This document shows positions 29,253-39,968 of a DNA stretch of 64,000 bases, in pieces; the stretch's first letter is position 1; every line of letters begins with the position of its first letter. Location: assembly GCF_902806445.1 (NCBI RefSeq), contig NZ_LR760298.1, positions 186,001 through 250,000 of the forward strand, read 5' to 3'. The notes beneath the pieces were generated by a model. That model was not told where the DNA came from and ran no database searches. It saw nothing but the letters and a program-made list of their open reading frames with translations. A program made the position numbers and the translations under genes. The DNA is from Listeria sp. PSOL-1 (lineage in GTDB: Bacteria; Bacillota; Bacilli; Lactobacillales; Listeriaceae).

Positions 29253-30497
29253 ATGGAAAGAAGAAGAGTGGTTATTACAGGCCTAGGTGCTGTCACGCCA
29301 ATTGGAAATGATGCTGAAACTTCTTGGGAAAACGCTAAGCAAGGTACAAATGGAGTAACCGGCTTAACACGCTTAAATCCAGATGATTTTCCGGTAAAAG
29401 TTGCTGCAGAACTTAAAAATTTTGACATTGAAACATATATCGAGAAAAAAGAAGCACGTAAAATGGATCGTTTTACACATTATGCAATTGCTGGCGCTGA
29501 AATGGCTGTGAAAGATGCTAACTTAACCATTGATGATTCTAATGCAGAACGTGTAGGGGTTTGGATTGGTTCAGGTATCGGCGGAATGGAGACATTTGAG
29601 CAGCAATATGATACTTACTTGAATCGTGGCCTGCGCCGTGTGAGCCCGTTTTTTGTCCCTATGATGATACCAGATATGGCTTCTGGACAAGTATCGATTC
29701 GCTTTGGTGCAAAAGCGATTAATTCTGCTACAGTGACAGCCTGTGCAACAGGAGCCAATTCAATTGGCGATGCCTTTAAAGTAATTGCTAGAGGCGACGC
29801 AGATGTTATGATTACAGGTGGAACAGAAGCTCCGATTACTAAAATGAGTTTAGCTGGTTTTTGCGCTAACAAAGCTCTTTCTTTAAATCCTGATCCTGAA
29901 ACAGCCTGTCGTCCATTTGATCAAGGACGCGATGGCTTTATTATTGGTGAAGGTGCAGGTATTTTAATTTTAGAAGAGTATGAACATGCAAAGGCACGTG
30001 GAGCTAAGATTTATGCAGAAGTGATTGGTTACGGAGCGACTGGTGATGCTTACCACATTACTGCACCAGCTCCAGGCGGTGAAGGTGCATCAAGAGCAAT
30101 GGAAATGGCTTTAAAAGATGCAGCAGTGAACCCCGAAGATATTGATTACATTAATGCACATGGAACGAGTACTGCGTATAATGACGAATACGAAACACAA
30201 GCGATTAAAAGAGTATTTGGTGATCATGCGAAAAAGCAGCTAGCAATTAGTTCTACTAAATCAATGACTGGGCATACATTAGGTGCTTCTGGTGGTATTG
30301 AAGCAATTTTTTCTATTTTAACCATTCGTGATCAGATTATTGCACCAACTATTCATTTGAAAAACCCAGATCCTGCTTGTGATCTAGACTATGTTCCAAA
30401 TCAAGCGCGCAAACAAGCTGTTAAAATCGTTATGTCCAATTCGTTTGGTTTTGGTGGCCATAATGCAACACTTATTTTTAGACAAATAAAAGATTAA
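29253..30497 (+). CDS. fabF: Beta-ketoacyl-ACP synthase II FabF
   Basis: Elongating condensing enzyme of type II fatty-acid synthesis, 414 aa. Catalytic Cys164 in TACATGANS, His in NAHGTST and His in [10 protein letters not shown]; Lys in [18 protein letters not shown] precedes ATG. Pairs with fabH as in Bacillus and Listeria. A strong terminator follows directly after the stop. Confidence 0.98.
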   Translation: MERRRVVITGLGAVTPIGNDAETSWENAKQGTNGVTGLTRLNPDDFPVKVAAELKNFDIETYIEKKEARKMDRFTHYAIAGAEMAVKDANLTIDDSNAERVGVWIGSGIGGMETFEQQYDTYLNRGLRRVSPFFVPMMIPDMASGQVSIRFGAKAINSATVTACATGANSIGDAFKVIARGDADVMITGGTEAPITKMSLAGFCANKALSLNPDPETACRPFDQGRDGFIIGEGAGILILEEYEHAKARGAKIYAEVIGYGATGDAYHITAPAPGGEGASRAMEMALKDAAVNPEDIDYINAHGTSTAYNDEYETQAIKRVFGDHAKKQLAISSTKSMTGHTLGASGGIEAIFSILTIRDQIIAPTIHLKNPDPACDLDYVPNQARKQAVKIVMSNSFGFGGHNATLIFRQIKD

Positions 30498-30499
30498 TC

Positions 30500-30544
30500 A
30501 ATAAAGTCAGCAATACTACAGTATTGTTGACTTTATTTTTTTTT
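30500..30544 (+). terminator. Terminator of fabF
   Basis: Arms of about 17 bp (30500-30516 and 30521-30537) with one mismatch, loop 4 nt, followed by a T-run. The right arm contains TTGACT, the likely -35 of the next operon. Confidence 0.9.
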
Positions 30545-30556
30545 AAGGATTATAAT
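30527..30556 (+). promoter_or_regulatory. Promoter of lutABC, overlapping the fabF terminator
   Basis: TTGACT (30527-30532), 18-bp spacer, TATAAT (30551-30556). The -35 lies in the 3' arm of the terminator hairpin. Confidence 0.6.
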
Positions 30557-30628
30557 TTTGAATACATCTGCAAAAGGAGTAAAATGGTAAGTAGCGGGAG
30601 AGATATAAAGAATGAGGAGGAAAAAAGG

Positions 30629-31369
30629 ATGAAAGTCAGTATTTTTTCAACATGTTTAGTAGATATGATGTTTCCGCAAGTTGGGATTGCAACCGTTGAA
30701 TTGTTAGAACATTTAGGATGTGAAACAGATTTTCCTGAAAAACAAGTTTGTTGTGGGCAGCCTACATATAATAGCGGTTATTTTAAAGACGCTAAAAAAG
30801 CAATGAAAAATATGATTGAAGCTTTTGAAGAGAGTGATTATGTAGTAGGACCATCTGGCTCTTGTGTGGCAATGCTTAGGGAATATCCAAAGGCTTTTAA
30901 GGACGATCCTGAATGGTTCCCTCGGGCAAACCGACTTGCAAAGAAATCTTATGAAATAACACAGTTTATTGTACGCGTACTAGGAGTCACTGATGTGGGG
31001 GCTACATTTAATGGAGTAGCTACTTATCACCGTTCATGCCATATGACTCGATTATTAAAAGAAGCAGAAGCACCTTTTCTCCTTTTAGAAAATGTGAAAG
31101 GACTAACCATGCGCCCCCTTAATCATATTGAAAGTTGCTGTGGCTTTGGTGGAACATTTTCAGTAAAAATGCCGGAGATATCAGAGCAGTTGGTTCAAGA
31201 TAAAGTAGCGGCTGTTGCTGAAACGGGAGCAGATGTTTTAATAAGTGCAGATATGGGGTGCTTGATGAATATTGGTGGAAAAATAACACGCACCGGGAAA
31301 GAAATTAAAATTATGCACATTGCTGAAATTTTAAATCATCGTGTTAAAGAAGAAGCAACGATAAAGTAA
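30629..31369 (+). CDS. lutA: Lactate utilization protein LutA (CCG-domain Fe-S protein)
   Basis: Part of the LutABC complex that oxidises L-lactate to pyruvate. 246 aa with two cysteine-rich CCG domains: [13 protein letters not shown] and SCVAM in the first half, [10 protein letters not shown] and [13 protein letters not shown] in the second. ATG at 30629 is 8 bases after GAGGAGG; upstream codons fall in the leader. First of three tightly packed genes with lutB and lutC. Confidence 0.93.
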   Translation: MKVSIFSTCLVDMMFPQVGIATVELLEHLGCETDFPEKQVCCGQPTYNSGYFKDAKKAMKNMIEAFEESDYVVGPSGSCVAMLREYPKAFKDDPEWFPRANRLAKKSYEITQFIVRVLGVTDVGATFNGVATYHRSCHMTRLLKEAEAPFLLLENVKGLTMRPLNHIESCCGFGGTFSVKMPEISEQLVQDKVAAVAETGADVLISADMGCLMNIGGKITRTGKEIKIMHIAEILNHRVKEEATIK

Positions 31370-31383
31370 AGGAGGATGTAAAG

Positions 31384-32817
31384 ATGGGGATTCAAACGGA
31401 CACACGTCGATTTAAATTACGGGAAAATGATGGCATTCAAGATCTTGAAATGCGGAGGGCAGTCGCAAAAGCGCAAGATGGCTTACGAGTTCGTCGCGAT
31501 GAAGCCGCAGAACAACTTGGAGATTGGGAGAAGTGGCGAGACCTAGGTGAGCAAATTAGGCAACACACGCTTCAGCATCTAGATTATTATTTATATCAAT
31601 TAAGTGAAAACGTTAGCAAAAAAGGAGGACACGTCTTTTTTGCTGAAACAAAAGAAGAGGCAAGTGCTTACATTGAAGAAGTCATAAAAAAGAAAGCGGC
31701 TACTAAAGTCGTCAAAGCAAAATCAATGGTCACTGAAGAAATTAATTTAAACCACGTTCTAGAGGCATCGGGTTGTGAGGTATTAGAAACGGATTTAGGC
31801 GAATATATTTTACAAGAAGATGAGTCTGATCCGCCAAGTCATATTGTAGCTCCTGCATTACATAAGAACCGTACGCAAATCCGTAAAGTTTTTCATGAAA
31901 AACTTGGCTATACGGGCGATGATGACGCCACGAATCTTGCTCGTTTTGCTCGCCAAATTTTACGGAAAAAGTTTATGGAAGCAGAAGTAGGCATCACAGG
32001 CTGTAATTTTGCTATTGCCAATACTGGTTCAATTAACCTTGTAACAAACGAAGGAAACGCCGATCTTTGTGCATCTTTACCTGATACGCACATCGCTGTT
32101 ATGGGAATGGAACGAATTGTACCGACAATGGAAGAAATGGAAGTGATGGATAACTTACTTTGCCGAAGTGCAGTAGGTCAAAAGTTAACAAGTTATATTT
32201 CTGTTTATACTGGGGCAAAAAATGAACAAGAAGAAGACGGCCCGAGTGAGTTTCATTTAGTGATTGTTGATAACGGTAGATCGGATATCCTTGGTGGAAC
32301 TTTTAAACAAATTTTGCAATGTATTCGTTGTGGTGCTTGTATGAACGTTTGTCCTGTATATCGGACAATTGGCGGCCATGCATACGGATCCATTTATCCT
32401 GGTCCGGTTGGCGCTGTTTTATCGCCACTTCTTGGAGGTTATGCAAATTATAAAGAATTGCCATTTGCCTCTAGCTTGTGTGGCGCTTGTACAGACGTTT
32501 GTCCAGTGAAAATTCCGTTACATGAATTGCTGATTTGGCATCGGGAGCATATTATTGAAAAAGAAAAAAAATATAACCAATCAGAACATCTTCAAATGAA
32601 ACTCATCGGCATGGGGACAAGTTCACCGTTTCTTTTCAAGGCTGCATTAAGCATGGCGCACGGACTAGTCAGACCGCTTACAAAAGAAGATAGAGTAGTA
32701 AAAGGTCCAGGTTTAATCAAAGGTTGGACAAATGCACGAGATTTACCAGTTCCACCTAAAAAGAAAGATGATTTTCGTACTTGGTATAAAGCACATAAAG
32801 CAGGTGAAATAAAATGA
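31384..32817 (+). CDS. lutB: Lactate utilization protein LutB (LUD plus ferredoxin domain)
   Basis: 477 aa. An N-terminal LUD domain (about 60-290) is followed by two 4Fe-4S motifs: [19 protein letters not shown] near 312-330 and [10 protein letters not shown] near 367-376. It carries electrons from lactate oxidation to the chain. GGAGGATG lies before ATG, 14 bp after lutA, and the stop overlaps lutC by 4 bp. Length and motif order match the Bacillus LutB family. Confidence 0.94.
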   Translation: MGIQTDTRRFKLRENDGIQDLEMRRAVAKAQDGLRVRRDEAAEQLGDWEKWRDLGEQIRQHTLQHLDYYLYQLSENVSKKGGHVFFAETKEEASAYIEEVIKKKAATKVVKAKSMVTEEINLNHVLEASGCEVLETDLGEYILQEDESDPPSHIVAPALHKNRTQIRKVFHEKLGYTGDDDATNLARFARQILRKKFMEAEVGITGCNFAIANTGSINLVTNEGNADLCASLPDTHIAVMGMERIVPTMEEMEVMDNLLCRSAVGQKLTSYISVYTGAKNEQEEDGPSEFHLVIVDNGRSDILGGTFKQILQCIRCGACMNVCPVYRTIGGHAYGSIYPGPVGAVLSPLLGGYANYKELPFASSLCGACTDVCPVKIPLHELLIWHREHIIEKEKKYNQSEHLQMKLIGMGTSSPFLFKAALSMAHGLVRPLTKEDRVVKGPGLIKGWTNARDLPVPPKKKDDFRTWYKAHKAGEIK

Positions 32818-33512
32818 CAGGAACAATCCAAAATCGTGATAAATTTTTAGCTAAAATTGCCAGTGAATTTAAGCGTAATGTTCAAATAGAAGGGGTAACA
32901 CGCCCATCACTACAAGATAGTATTAATTGGAAAACACTTGCTGATAAGCCAAACGAGGAATTAATAGTAATTTTTAAGCAACAATGTGAATTAATCCATA
33001 CCAAAGTAGTTGACGTCAAGAAGGAACATTTAACGCAAATAGTGTTGGAGGAAATAGCAGCCTTTAACGGAGGGAATTTGTTGCTAAGTGATGATGAGCG
33101 GTTTATGAGCTCGGGAATTGATAAGGCGTTAAAAACACAAGGTTTACCAATTTATATTTGGGGAAATGAAGCAGGTAGAACAAACATTGAAAAAGCAGAA
33201 GCAGCAAATATTGGAATATGTTTTGCAGAATATGCATTAGCCGAATCGGGGACAGTCGTTACGGCATCAAACGCAGGCCATGGACGAGCTTTTGATATGC
33301 TGCCACAACATTTTATTACGATCGTTGAAAAAGAAAAAATTGTTCCACGTTCAACGCAAGCTGTTTTTGATTTAAACCGTCGAGTGGAGGCAGGAGAAAC
33401 ATTACCAAGTGCTTTACATTTCATATCTGGCCCTTCCAATTCAGCAGATATTGAAATGGAACTCGTTGTCGGTGTGCATGGCCCGCTAAACATGACATAC
33501 ATTTTAGTTTAA
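32814..33512 (+). CDS. lutC: Lactate utilization protein LutC (LUD domain)
   Basis: 232 aa, one LUD (DUF162) domain: [18 protein letters not shown] and [17 protein letters not shown] near the middle, [20 protein letters not shown] at the end, all family hallmarks. ATGA overlap with lutB indicates coupled translation. Third subunit of the lactate oxidation complex. No local LutR-type (GntR) regulator gene is present in the window. Confidence 0.94.
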   Translation: MTGTIQNRDKFLAKIASEFKRNVQIEGVTRPSLQDSINWKTLADKPNEELIVIFKQQCELIHTKVVDVKKEHLTQIVLEEIAAFNGGNLLLSDDERFMSSGIDKALKTQGLPIYIWGNEAGRTNIEKAEAANIGICFAEYALAESGTVVTASNAGHGRAFDMLPQHFITIVEKEKIVPRSTQAVFDLNRRVEAGETLPSALHFISGPSNSADIEMELVVGVHGPLNMTYILV

Positions 33513-33582
33513 AAAAGCCAAACAGTAGTTACCGAAAGTTACCATAAAGAGTCACAAAATAGAAAACAAGGAGGTAATAGCA

Positions 33583-33999
33583 ATGAAAAAATTGTACGAA
33601 ACAACGGTTATCAATACTGGGGGAAGAGGTGGAGAAGTTCATTCTCCAGATAATATTTTTCGCTTTGACGTTTCAAAGCCTAAAGAGCTTGGCGGAGAAA
33701 GCGGTGGTGGAACAAACCCTGAACAACTTTTTGCAGCTGGATATGGCGCATGTTTCAACAGTGCACTTGAGCTCGTTATGCAAAAAGCAAAAATTGATGG
33801 TAAAAGTACAATAACAGCAACGGTTACTCTTTATAGCGATCCAGAAGATAATGGTTTTAAGTTAGGTGTATTGCTTGAAGCACATATTGATGGTGTAAGT
33901 GCAGATAAGGCCAAAGAACTGATTGAACAAGCCCATCAGGTTTGCCCATATTCAAAAGCAACCCGTGGGAATATTGATGTGGAACTAAAAGTGATATAA
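33583..33999 (+). CDS. ohrA: Organic hydroperoxide resistance protein, Ohr/OsmC family
   Basis: Thiol peroxidase that reduces organic hydroperoxides. 138 aa; the two catalytic cysteines are in AGYGACFNSAL and HQVCPYSKATRGN, with the N-terminal Arg of the Ohr group in GGRGG. GGAGG before ATG. An OhrR (MarR-type) gene is not next to it here. It sits between lutC and a terminator facing trpS. Confidence 0.92.
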   Translation: MKKLYETTVINTGGRGGEVHSPDNIFRFDVSKPKELGGESGGGTNPEQLFAAGYGACFNSALELVMQKAKIDGKSTITATVTLYSDPEDNGFKLGVLLEAHIDGVSADKAKELIEQAHQVCPYSKATRGNIDVELKVI

Positions 34000-34007
34000 A
34001 TCTGAAG

Positions 34008-34088
34008 AAAAAAATACGAAGAGGCCGAGATAAAATGATGGCGTAGAGCCTGTTGCCCATTTATCTTTCTAGCTTCTTCGTATTTTTT
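34008..34088. terminator. Bidirectional terminator between ohrA and trpS
   Basis: AAAAAATACGAAGA (ending 34022) pairs with TTCTTCGTATTTTTT (34074-34088); weaker inner pairing (GATAAAATG with CATTTATC) fills the loop. Confidence 0.75.
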
Positions 34089-34093
34089 ACGCT

Positions 34094-35101
<1,008 letters not shown>

Positions 35102-35129
35102 TTAAAATAAAAAATACATTTTACCACAT

Positions 35130-35393
35130 AAAAAAAGCCCGTCCCTAGCAATAATTCATTTGCTAGGGACGAACGTTTATTCGCGGTACCACCCTAATAC
35201 CCTGTAAGGAAAAACTAGGGCTCTTCATTAAAAATAACGGTTTTAGCCGCCTGCTATTACTTTTCATTCATAACAGGTACATTGGAAGTCCATTCAATAT
35301 GTCTTGCTGTCTATTTCCACCCAACCATAGACTCTCTTTGAAAAACAAGGGCATATTTACTACTCTTCCTCATTAACGCATCAATATAACATT
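35130..35393 (-). ncRNA. T-box leader of trpS (Trp-specific)
   Basis: On the minus strand, the T-box core AGGGTGGTACCGCG lies at about 35180-35193, followed by a terminator (CGTCCCTAGCAA/TTGCTAGGGACG, 35140-35171) and a T-run at 35136-35130. Upstream is Stem I with the specifier TGG at 35292-35290 within GAATGGACTTCC, which matches tryptophan. Uncharged tRNA-Trp would stabilise the antiterminator and allow trpS transcription. Confidence 0.95.
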
Positions 35394-35399
35394 ACTAAT

Positions 35400-35428
35400 A
35401 TTGTAACAATAACCTTAAAAACTGTCAA
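35400..35428 (-). promoter_or_regulatory. Promoter of the trpS leader
   Basis: Minus strand: consensus TTGACA (35428-35423), 17-bp spacer, TACAAT (35405-35400). Confidence 0.9.
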
Positions 35429-35430
35429 AC

Positions 35431-35781
35431 TCACATATAGAAAAAAATAAGCCCAATCATACTTGAGGATAGGATGAGGAGTGCACTAAATAAAAAATCA
35501 AGATACGACAGATCAACTAAATCTGAAAGCATCATCTCTGAAAATTCATTTTCCTCTTCATTACGGATTTTGCGCGTCACTTTTCTAAAACCATCATGAA
35601 CACGATCTAAAAAGCCGCTACGCATTACATAGATAAGCAAACCAAATAAAAAAACAATGAATGCAATTAAAAAAGAAAGATTAATATAATGAAGTAAACT
35701 TACTTGCCTTTCTTTTATTAGCATAATCAAAAAAATGAAGACTTCTTGAATGATTGCATATAAAATCGTTCTTTTAACCAA
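35431..35781 (-). CDS. Membrane protein, DUF3899-like
   Basis: About 116 aa with three hydrophobic segments (near the N-terminus, 30-55, and 90-115) and a basic middle loop with GFRKVTRKIRNEEENEF, typical of DUF3899 proteins encoded beside trpS in Bacillales. The GTG at 35790 overlaps the ribosome site GAGGTG; TTG at 35781 is correctly spaced and is preferred. Its end lies next to the trpS promoter. Function unknown. Confidence 0.7.
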   Translation of the reverse strand: MVKRTILYAIIQEVFIFLIMLIKERQVSLLHYINLSFLIAFIVFLFGLLIYVMRSGFLDRVHDGFRKVTRKIRNEEENEFSEMMLSDLVDLSYLDFLFSALLILSSSMIGLIFFYM

Positions 35782-35790
35782 ACCATTCAC

Positions 35791-36144
35791 CTCAACTGTT
35801 CTAATCCCTTTACTTTAGCATAATTTAACATAAAACGCTATCTTTCATTCTAAGTACGTTTAGCTAGACATTAGTATCAAAAAAGTATATAAATAAAATA
35901 ATCCTAAAAATAGCTAAGGGCTCGTTTAATATGCGCTTTAATAACTGGCTTTATCGAAATGCCATGATGAAGCTTGAGAAACTGTATTTACAGTAATTAT
36001 TATGGAACAATTTTAATAATTTATAACTTTCATCTTTGTTTCATGCTTTTTCGTGCAAACAATTTACAAAGCGAGAAAAATTAGAGTATAATAGTAGATG
36101 AAAAAAATTTTTCAGAAAAATAAAAAAGGGGAGGTATACCTTTC
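35791..36144. other. Intergenic region between divergent DUF3899 gene and oppA
   Basis: 354 bp, AT-rich. It contains the oppA promoter near 36063-36092 and presumably a minus-strand promoter near 35800-35840. No gene, RNA motif or strong inverted repeat was recognised in the middle. Confidence 0.6.
36063..36092 (+). promoter_or_regulatory. Promoter of the opp operon
   Basis: TTTACA (36063-36068), 18-bp spacer, TATAAT (36087-36092), about 50 nt before the oppA start. Confidence 0.75.
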
Positions 36145-37815
36145 ATGAAAAAAGTTAAATTATTTTTGACACTAGGTTTTACGTTATTATTAAGTGTAGT
36201 TTTAGTAGCTTGTGGTGGAGGTAGCAAAAGCTCTTCTGACAGTTCAGGCTCTGGGAAAGCAACGGGAGAACAAGTACTTAATTTATCTGAGCCAGCTTTA
36301 ATCCCTTCTGCTGATAGCTCAAAAGCAGAAGATCAAGTAGGGCTCAATGTTTTAAACCAAACGAATGAAGGCCTATATGCACTTGATAAAAAAGGTACAC
36401 CAACCATTGCAGGTGCTGCTGAAAAACCAAAAATTAATAAGGACAAAACAGTTTATACTTTTAAATTACGTAATGACGCAAAATGGTCTAACGGTGAACC
36501 TGTAACAGCTAACGATTATGTTTTTGCATGGCGTCGTGCTGTTAACCCCACAACCGCTGCAACGTATTCTTACCTTTTTGACGCAATCAAAAATGGTTCT
36601 GATATTGTAGCTGGTAAGAAAAAACCTGAAGAATTAGGCATAAAAGCTGTGAATGACAAAACGCTTGAAGTGACACTTGCTAAACCAACTGCCTATATCA
36701 ATTCACTGTTTGCATTCCCAACTTTCTTCCCTCTAAATGAAAAATATGTCACTGAAAAAGGCGATAAATACGCTCAAAATAGCGACAATATCCTTTATAA
36801 CGGGCCATTCCAGTTGAAAAATTGGACTGGAACAAATAAAAAATGGACATACGTAAAAAATGATAATTACTGGGATAAAGCTAAAGTAAAATTAAAACAA
36901 ATCAACGTTCAAGTTGTTCAAGATTCTGGGACAAACTTAAATCTCTATAACACGAAAAAAATTGATCGTGCGCTTTTAAGTGCTGAATATGCAGCGCAAA
37001 ATCAAAATAATAAAGATTACACTGTTGTCAATGATTCATCGACATTCTATGTTAAATTTAATCAAGAGCGCCAAGGGAAAAAGACACCACTTGCTAATAA
37101 GAATATCCGTGAAGCGATTGCTTTAGCCATTGATAAAGATGCTTATACAAAAACCGTCTTACAAAATGGCTCTAAACCAGCCAACAATTTAGTACCACCA
37201 AATTTCACATTTGACCCTAAAAATCATGAAGATTATGTGAAAGAATCTGGAGCGCAGCTAGAATACAATAAATCTAAGGCTCAAAAAGCTTGGAAAAAAG
37301 GTTTGAAAGAACTTGGTGTTAATAAGCTAACATTAGAATTTATGTCTGATGACACTGAAAATGCTAAGAAATCTTCTGAATTCATTCAAAATCAATTAGA
37401 AACAAACCTTGATGGCCTATCTTTAAGTCTTAAAAACGTACCATTTAAAGTTCGCTTGAAAAATGATCAAGATCAAAATTATGACTTAGCTATTAGTGGC
37501 TGGGGTCCTGACTACCAAGATCCATCAACGTTCTTAGACCTGTTTAAAACAGATGGAACACAAAATAGAATGGGTTATTCAAATCCTGCTTATGATAAGC
37601 TTTTAAACGAAGCAGCTACCACATATGCAGCAGACGATGAAAAACGCTGGAACGAAATGGTGAAAGCAGAAAACATCTTGCTTACTGACGACGTCGCTAT
37701 TGCACCGCTTTATCATCGTGCAAATGCCTACCTACAAAGAGATTCCATTCATAATCTCCAAAAAAATGTTTTTGGAGCAGATTACACGTATAAAAATATA
37801 TACTTGACTAAATAA
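36145..37815 (+). CDS. oppA: Oligopeptide-binding lipoprotein OppA
   Basis: Extracellular receptor of the peptide importer, 556 aa. Lipoprotein signal with lipobox LVAC (Cys at 23) followed by GGG and a Ser-rich linker. SBP_bac_5 hallmarks: VYTFKLRNDAKWSNGEPVTANDYVFAWRR at about 108-136 and SGWGPDYQDPSTFLDLF near 451-467. GGGGAGG before ATG. Heads the oppABCDF operon, from which it is separated by a hairpin that may set its higher level. Confidence 0.96.
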   Translation: MKKVKLFLTLGFTLLLSVVLVACGGGSKSSSDSSGSGKATGEQVLNLSEPALIPSADSSKAEDQVGLNVLNQTNEGLYALDKKGTPTIAGAAEKPKINKDKTVYTFKLRNDAKWSNGEPVTANDYVFAWRRAVNPTTAATYSYLFDAIKNGSDIVAGKKKPEELGIKAVNDKTLEVTLAKPTAYINSLFAFPTFFPLNEKYVTEKGDKYAQNSDNILYNGPFQLKNWTGTNKKWTYVKNDNYWDKAKVKLKQINVQVVQDSGTNLNLYNTKKIDRALLSAEYAAQNQNNKDYTVVNDSSTFYVKFNQERQGKKTPLANKNIREAIALAIDKDAYTKTVLQNGSKPANNLVPPNFTFDPKNHEDYVKESGAQLEYNKSKAQKAWKKGLKELGVNKLTLEFMSDDTENAKKSSEFIQNQLETNLDGLSLSLKNVPFKVRLKNDQDQNYDLAISGWGPDYQDPSTFLDLFKTDGTQNRMGYSNPAYDKLLNEAATTYAADDEKRWNEMVKAENILLTDDVAIAPLYHRANAYLQRDSIHNLQKNVFGADYTYKNIYLTK

Positions 37816-37828
37816 TAAGTTTTAAAAA

Positions 37829-37868
37829 ATTAAGAGGGAGTATATTTCAATATACTCTCTCCTTAATT
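37829..37868 (+). terminator. Attenuator-like hairpin between oppA and oppB
   Basis: TTAAGAGGGAGTATAT pairs with ATATACTCTCTCCTTAA; no long T-run. Such hairpins after binding-protein genes commonly protect the oppA message or reduce downstream transcription. Confidence 0.65.
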
Positions 37869-37989
37869 ATTTGTAGAAGATCTTCAAAAAGCTAGTATTA
37901 TGAATGTCTAAGCTATTTTTTATAAAAATGAATTAAAGTAAAAGACTGCTTTTTTTGAATGAAAATAAATTTTGGAGGTGTATAATTCA

Positions 37990-38919
37990 ATGGCAAAATA
38001 TACATTGAAACGTGTATTTTATATGTTAATTACGCTTTTTATTATTGCTTCTGTCACATTTTTCTTGATGAAATTTTTGCCAGGTACACCATATCGCAAT
38101 CAAGAAAAATTATCTGATACACAAATTCATATAATGAATGAAAAATATGGTTTGAATGATCCGTTGCCATTACAATATGCCAATTATATGAAAAATTTAG
38201 TTAAAGGTGATTTAGGTGTTTCTTTTCAACTTGATAACAGGCCCGTCTCAGAAATCCTTGGTGCACTGATTGGACCATCTGTTATACTTGCGCTTGAAGC
38301 AATGATATATGGTCTGTTTTTTGGAGTTATACTAGGTGTCATTGCTGCAATGTATCAAAACAAGTGGCCAGATTACACTAGCACATTTATTGCTATCCTT
38401 GGAAAATCCATTCCTTCATTTGTTTTTGCCACCGTTTTACAGTTCTGGATTGGAGCAAAATTGCAATGGCTGCCTGTCGCTGGATGGGGTTCATTTGCTG
38501 AGTCGATTCTACCTGCGTTTGCTCTAGCGATGTTTCCACTTGCAACCGCTGCTCGTTTCATGAGAACGGAATTAATTGATGTTTTTGCATCTGATTACAT
38601 TCTCTTAGCCAAAGCAAAAGGAAATAGTCGCACTGAGATCGCACTAAAACATGCGATTCGTAATGCCTTAATCCCACTAGTTACAGTGCTTGGCCCGCTT
38701 TCAGTATCCCTTATGACTGGATCGCTCGTTATCGAAAATATTTTTGGTATCCCAGGAATTGGGAGTCAATTTGTATCCTCTATTCAAACGAATGATTATC
38801 CGGTTATTATGGGAACCACCATTTTATTTGCCGTAATGTTAATTCTTATTATTTTAATTGTTGATATTCTTTATGGACTTATTGATCCGCGAATTCGTGT
38901 GTCTGGAGGGAAGCGCTGA
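37990..38919 (+). CDS. oppB: Oligopeptide ABC transporter permease OppB
   Basis: 309-aa permease with six transmembrane helices. The EAA loop near residue 205 reads EIALKHAIRNALIPLVTVLG and contacts the ATPases. ATG at 37990 follows GGAGGTG; an upstream in-frame start is not supported. Its TGA overlaps the oppC start by one base. Forms the channel with OppC. Confidence 0.95.
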   Translation: MAKYTLKRVFYMLITLFIIASVTFFLMKFLPGTPYRNQEKLSDTQIHIMNEKYGLNDPLPLQYANYMKNLVKGDLGVSFQLDNRPVSEILGALIGPSVILALEAMIYGLFFGVILGVIAAMYQNKWPDYTSTFIAILGKSIPSFVFATVLQFWIGAKLQWLPVAGWGSFAESILPAFALAMFPLATAARFMRTELIDVFASDYILLAKAKGNSRTEIALKHAIRNALIPLVTVLGPLSVSLMTGSLVIENIFGIPGIGSQFVSSIQTNDYPVIMGTTILFAVMLILIILIVDILYGLIDPRIRVSGGKR

Positions 38920-39953
38920 TGACTGAACATAAGATTGCAAAAGAATTATTTCAACCAGCACATTTAAAAGAAGCTGAAGCAGAAAAGATTAGTCGACCTA
39001 GCTTAACTTTCTTACAAGATTCATGGCTTCGGATTCGCAAAAATAAAGCAGCCTTAGTTTCGCTTATTGTACTAGGAGTGATTGTTATCATGGCGATTTT
39101 TGGTCAGTACCTATCGCCAAACTTAGGGCCTAAAAATAGTGTTAATTATCAAGATACACCCTATGCTAGTTTGCCACCTAAAATACCGGGATTTGATCAC
39201 ATGCCATTTTGGAATGGGCATCAAAAGATTGGCGATGCAAGCGTTGATGTATATAAACAAAAAGGTGTCAAAGAAGGAACCTATTATTGGTTAGGAAGTG
39301 ATACGCTAGGACGTGATCAATTTGCTCGCATTTGGGCAGGGACGCGTGTGTCACTTATTATTGCCGTTGTTGCTGCACTTTGTGATTTAATAATTGGTGT
39401 CACCTATGGCTTGATTTCTGGCTTTGTTGGTGGTCGAGTTGATAACATCATGCAACGTATTTTAGAAATTATTTCAGCAATACCTAATTTAGTTGTCGTT
39501 ATTTTAATGTTACTCGTTCTTAATCCGGGAATTATTTCGATTATTATTGCTATTGCAATGACAAGCTGGATAACAATGGCAAGGGTTGTCAGAGGGCAAG
39601 TATTAAAATTAAAAGACCAAGAATTTATTTTAGCTTCAACAACACTTGGCGAATCAACACCTAAAATTTTGATTAAACATTTATTACCAAATATTTCTGG
39701 TGTAGTCATCATCAATGTGATGTTTAGTATTCCAAATGCGATCTTTTTTGAAGCTTTCTTAAGCTTTATTGGTTTAGGGCTCCCAGCACCAGCAGCCTCT
39801 CTTGGGACACTGATTAACGATGGATATAAAACATTGCAAGTATTACCTTACATGGTGCTTTATCCAGCGATCATTCTATGTATCATCATGATTGCATTTA
39901 ATCTTGTAGCGGACGGATTACGTGACGCTTTTGATCCCAAAATGCGTGATTAG
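38919..39953 (+). CDS. oppC: Oligopeptide ABC transporter permease OppC
   Basis: 344-aa permease. An N-terminal cytoplasmic segment and one helix (OppC_N, about 40-65) precede an extracellular loop containing LGSDTLGRDQFARIWAG (family signature) and the five-helix core; EAA loop TPKILIKHLLPNISG near 249. GGAGGGAAG before ATG. Partner of OppB. Confidence 0.95.
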   Translation: MTEHKIAKELFQPAHLKEAEAEKISRPSLTFLQDSWLRIRKNKAALVSLIVLGVIVIMAIFGQYLSPNLGPKNSVNYQDTPYASLPPKIPGFDHMPFWNGHQKIGDASVDVYKQKGVKEGTYYWLGSDTLGRDQFARIWAGTRVSLIIAVVAALCDLIIGVTYGLISGFVGGRVDNIMQRILEIISAIPNLVVVILMLLVLNPGIISIIIAIAMTSWITMARVVRGQVLKLKDQEFILASTTLGESTPKILIKHLLPNISGVVIINVMFSIPNAIFFEAFLSFIGLGLPAPAASLGTLINDGYKTLQVLPYMVLYPAIILCIIMIAFNLVADGLRDAFDPKMRD

Positions 39954-39968
39954 AAAGAGGTGAGGAAT

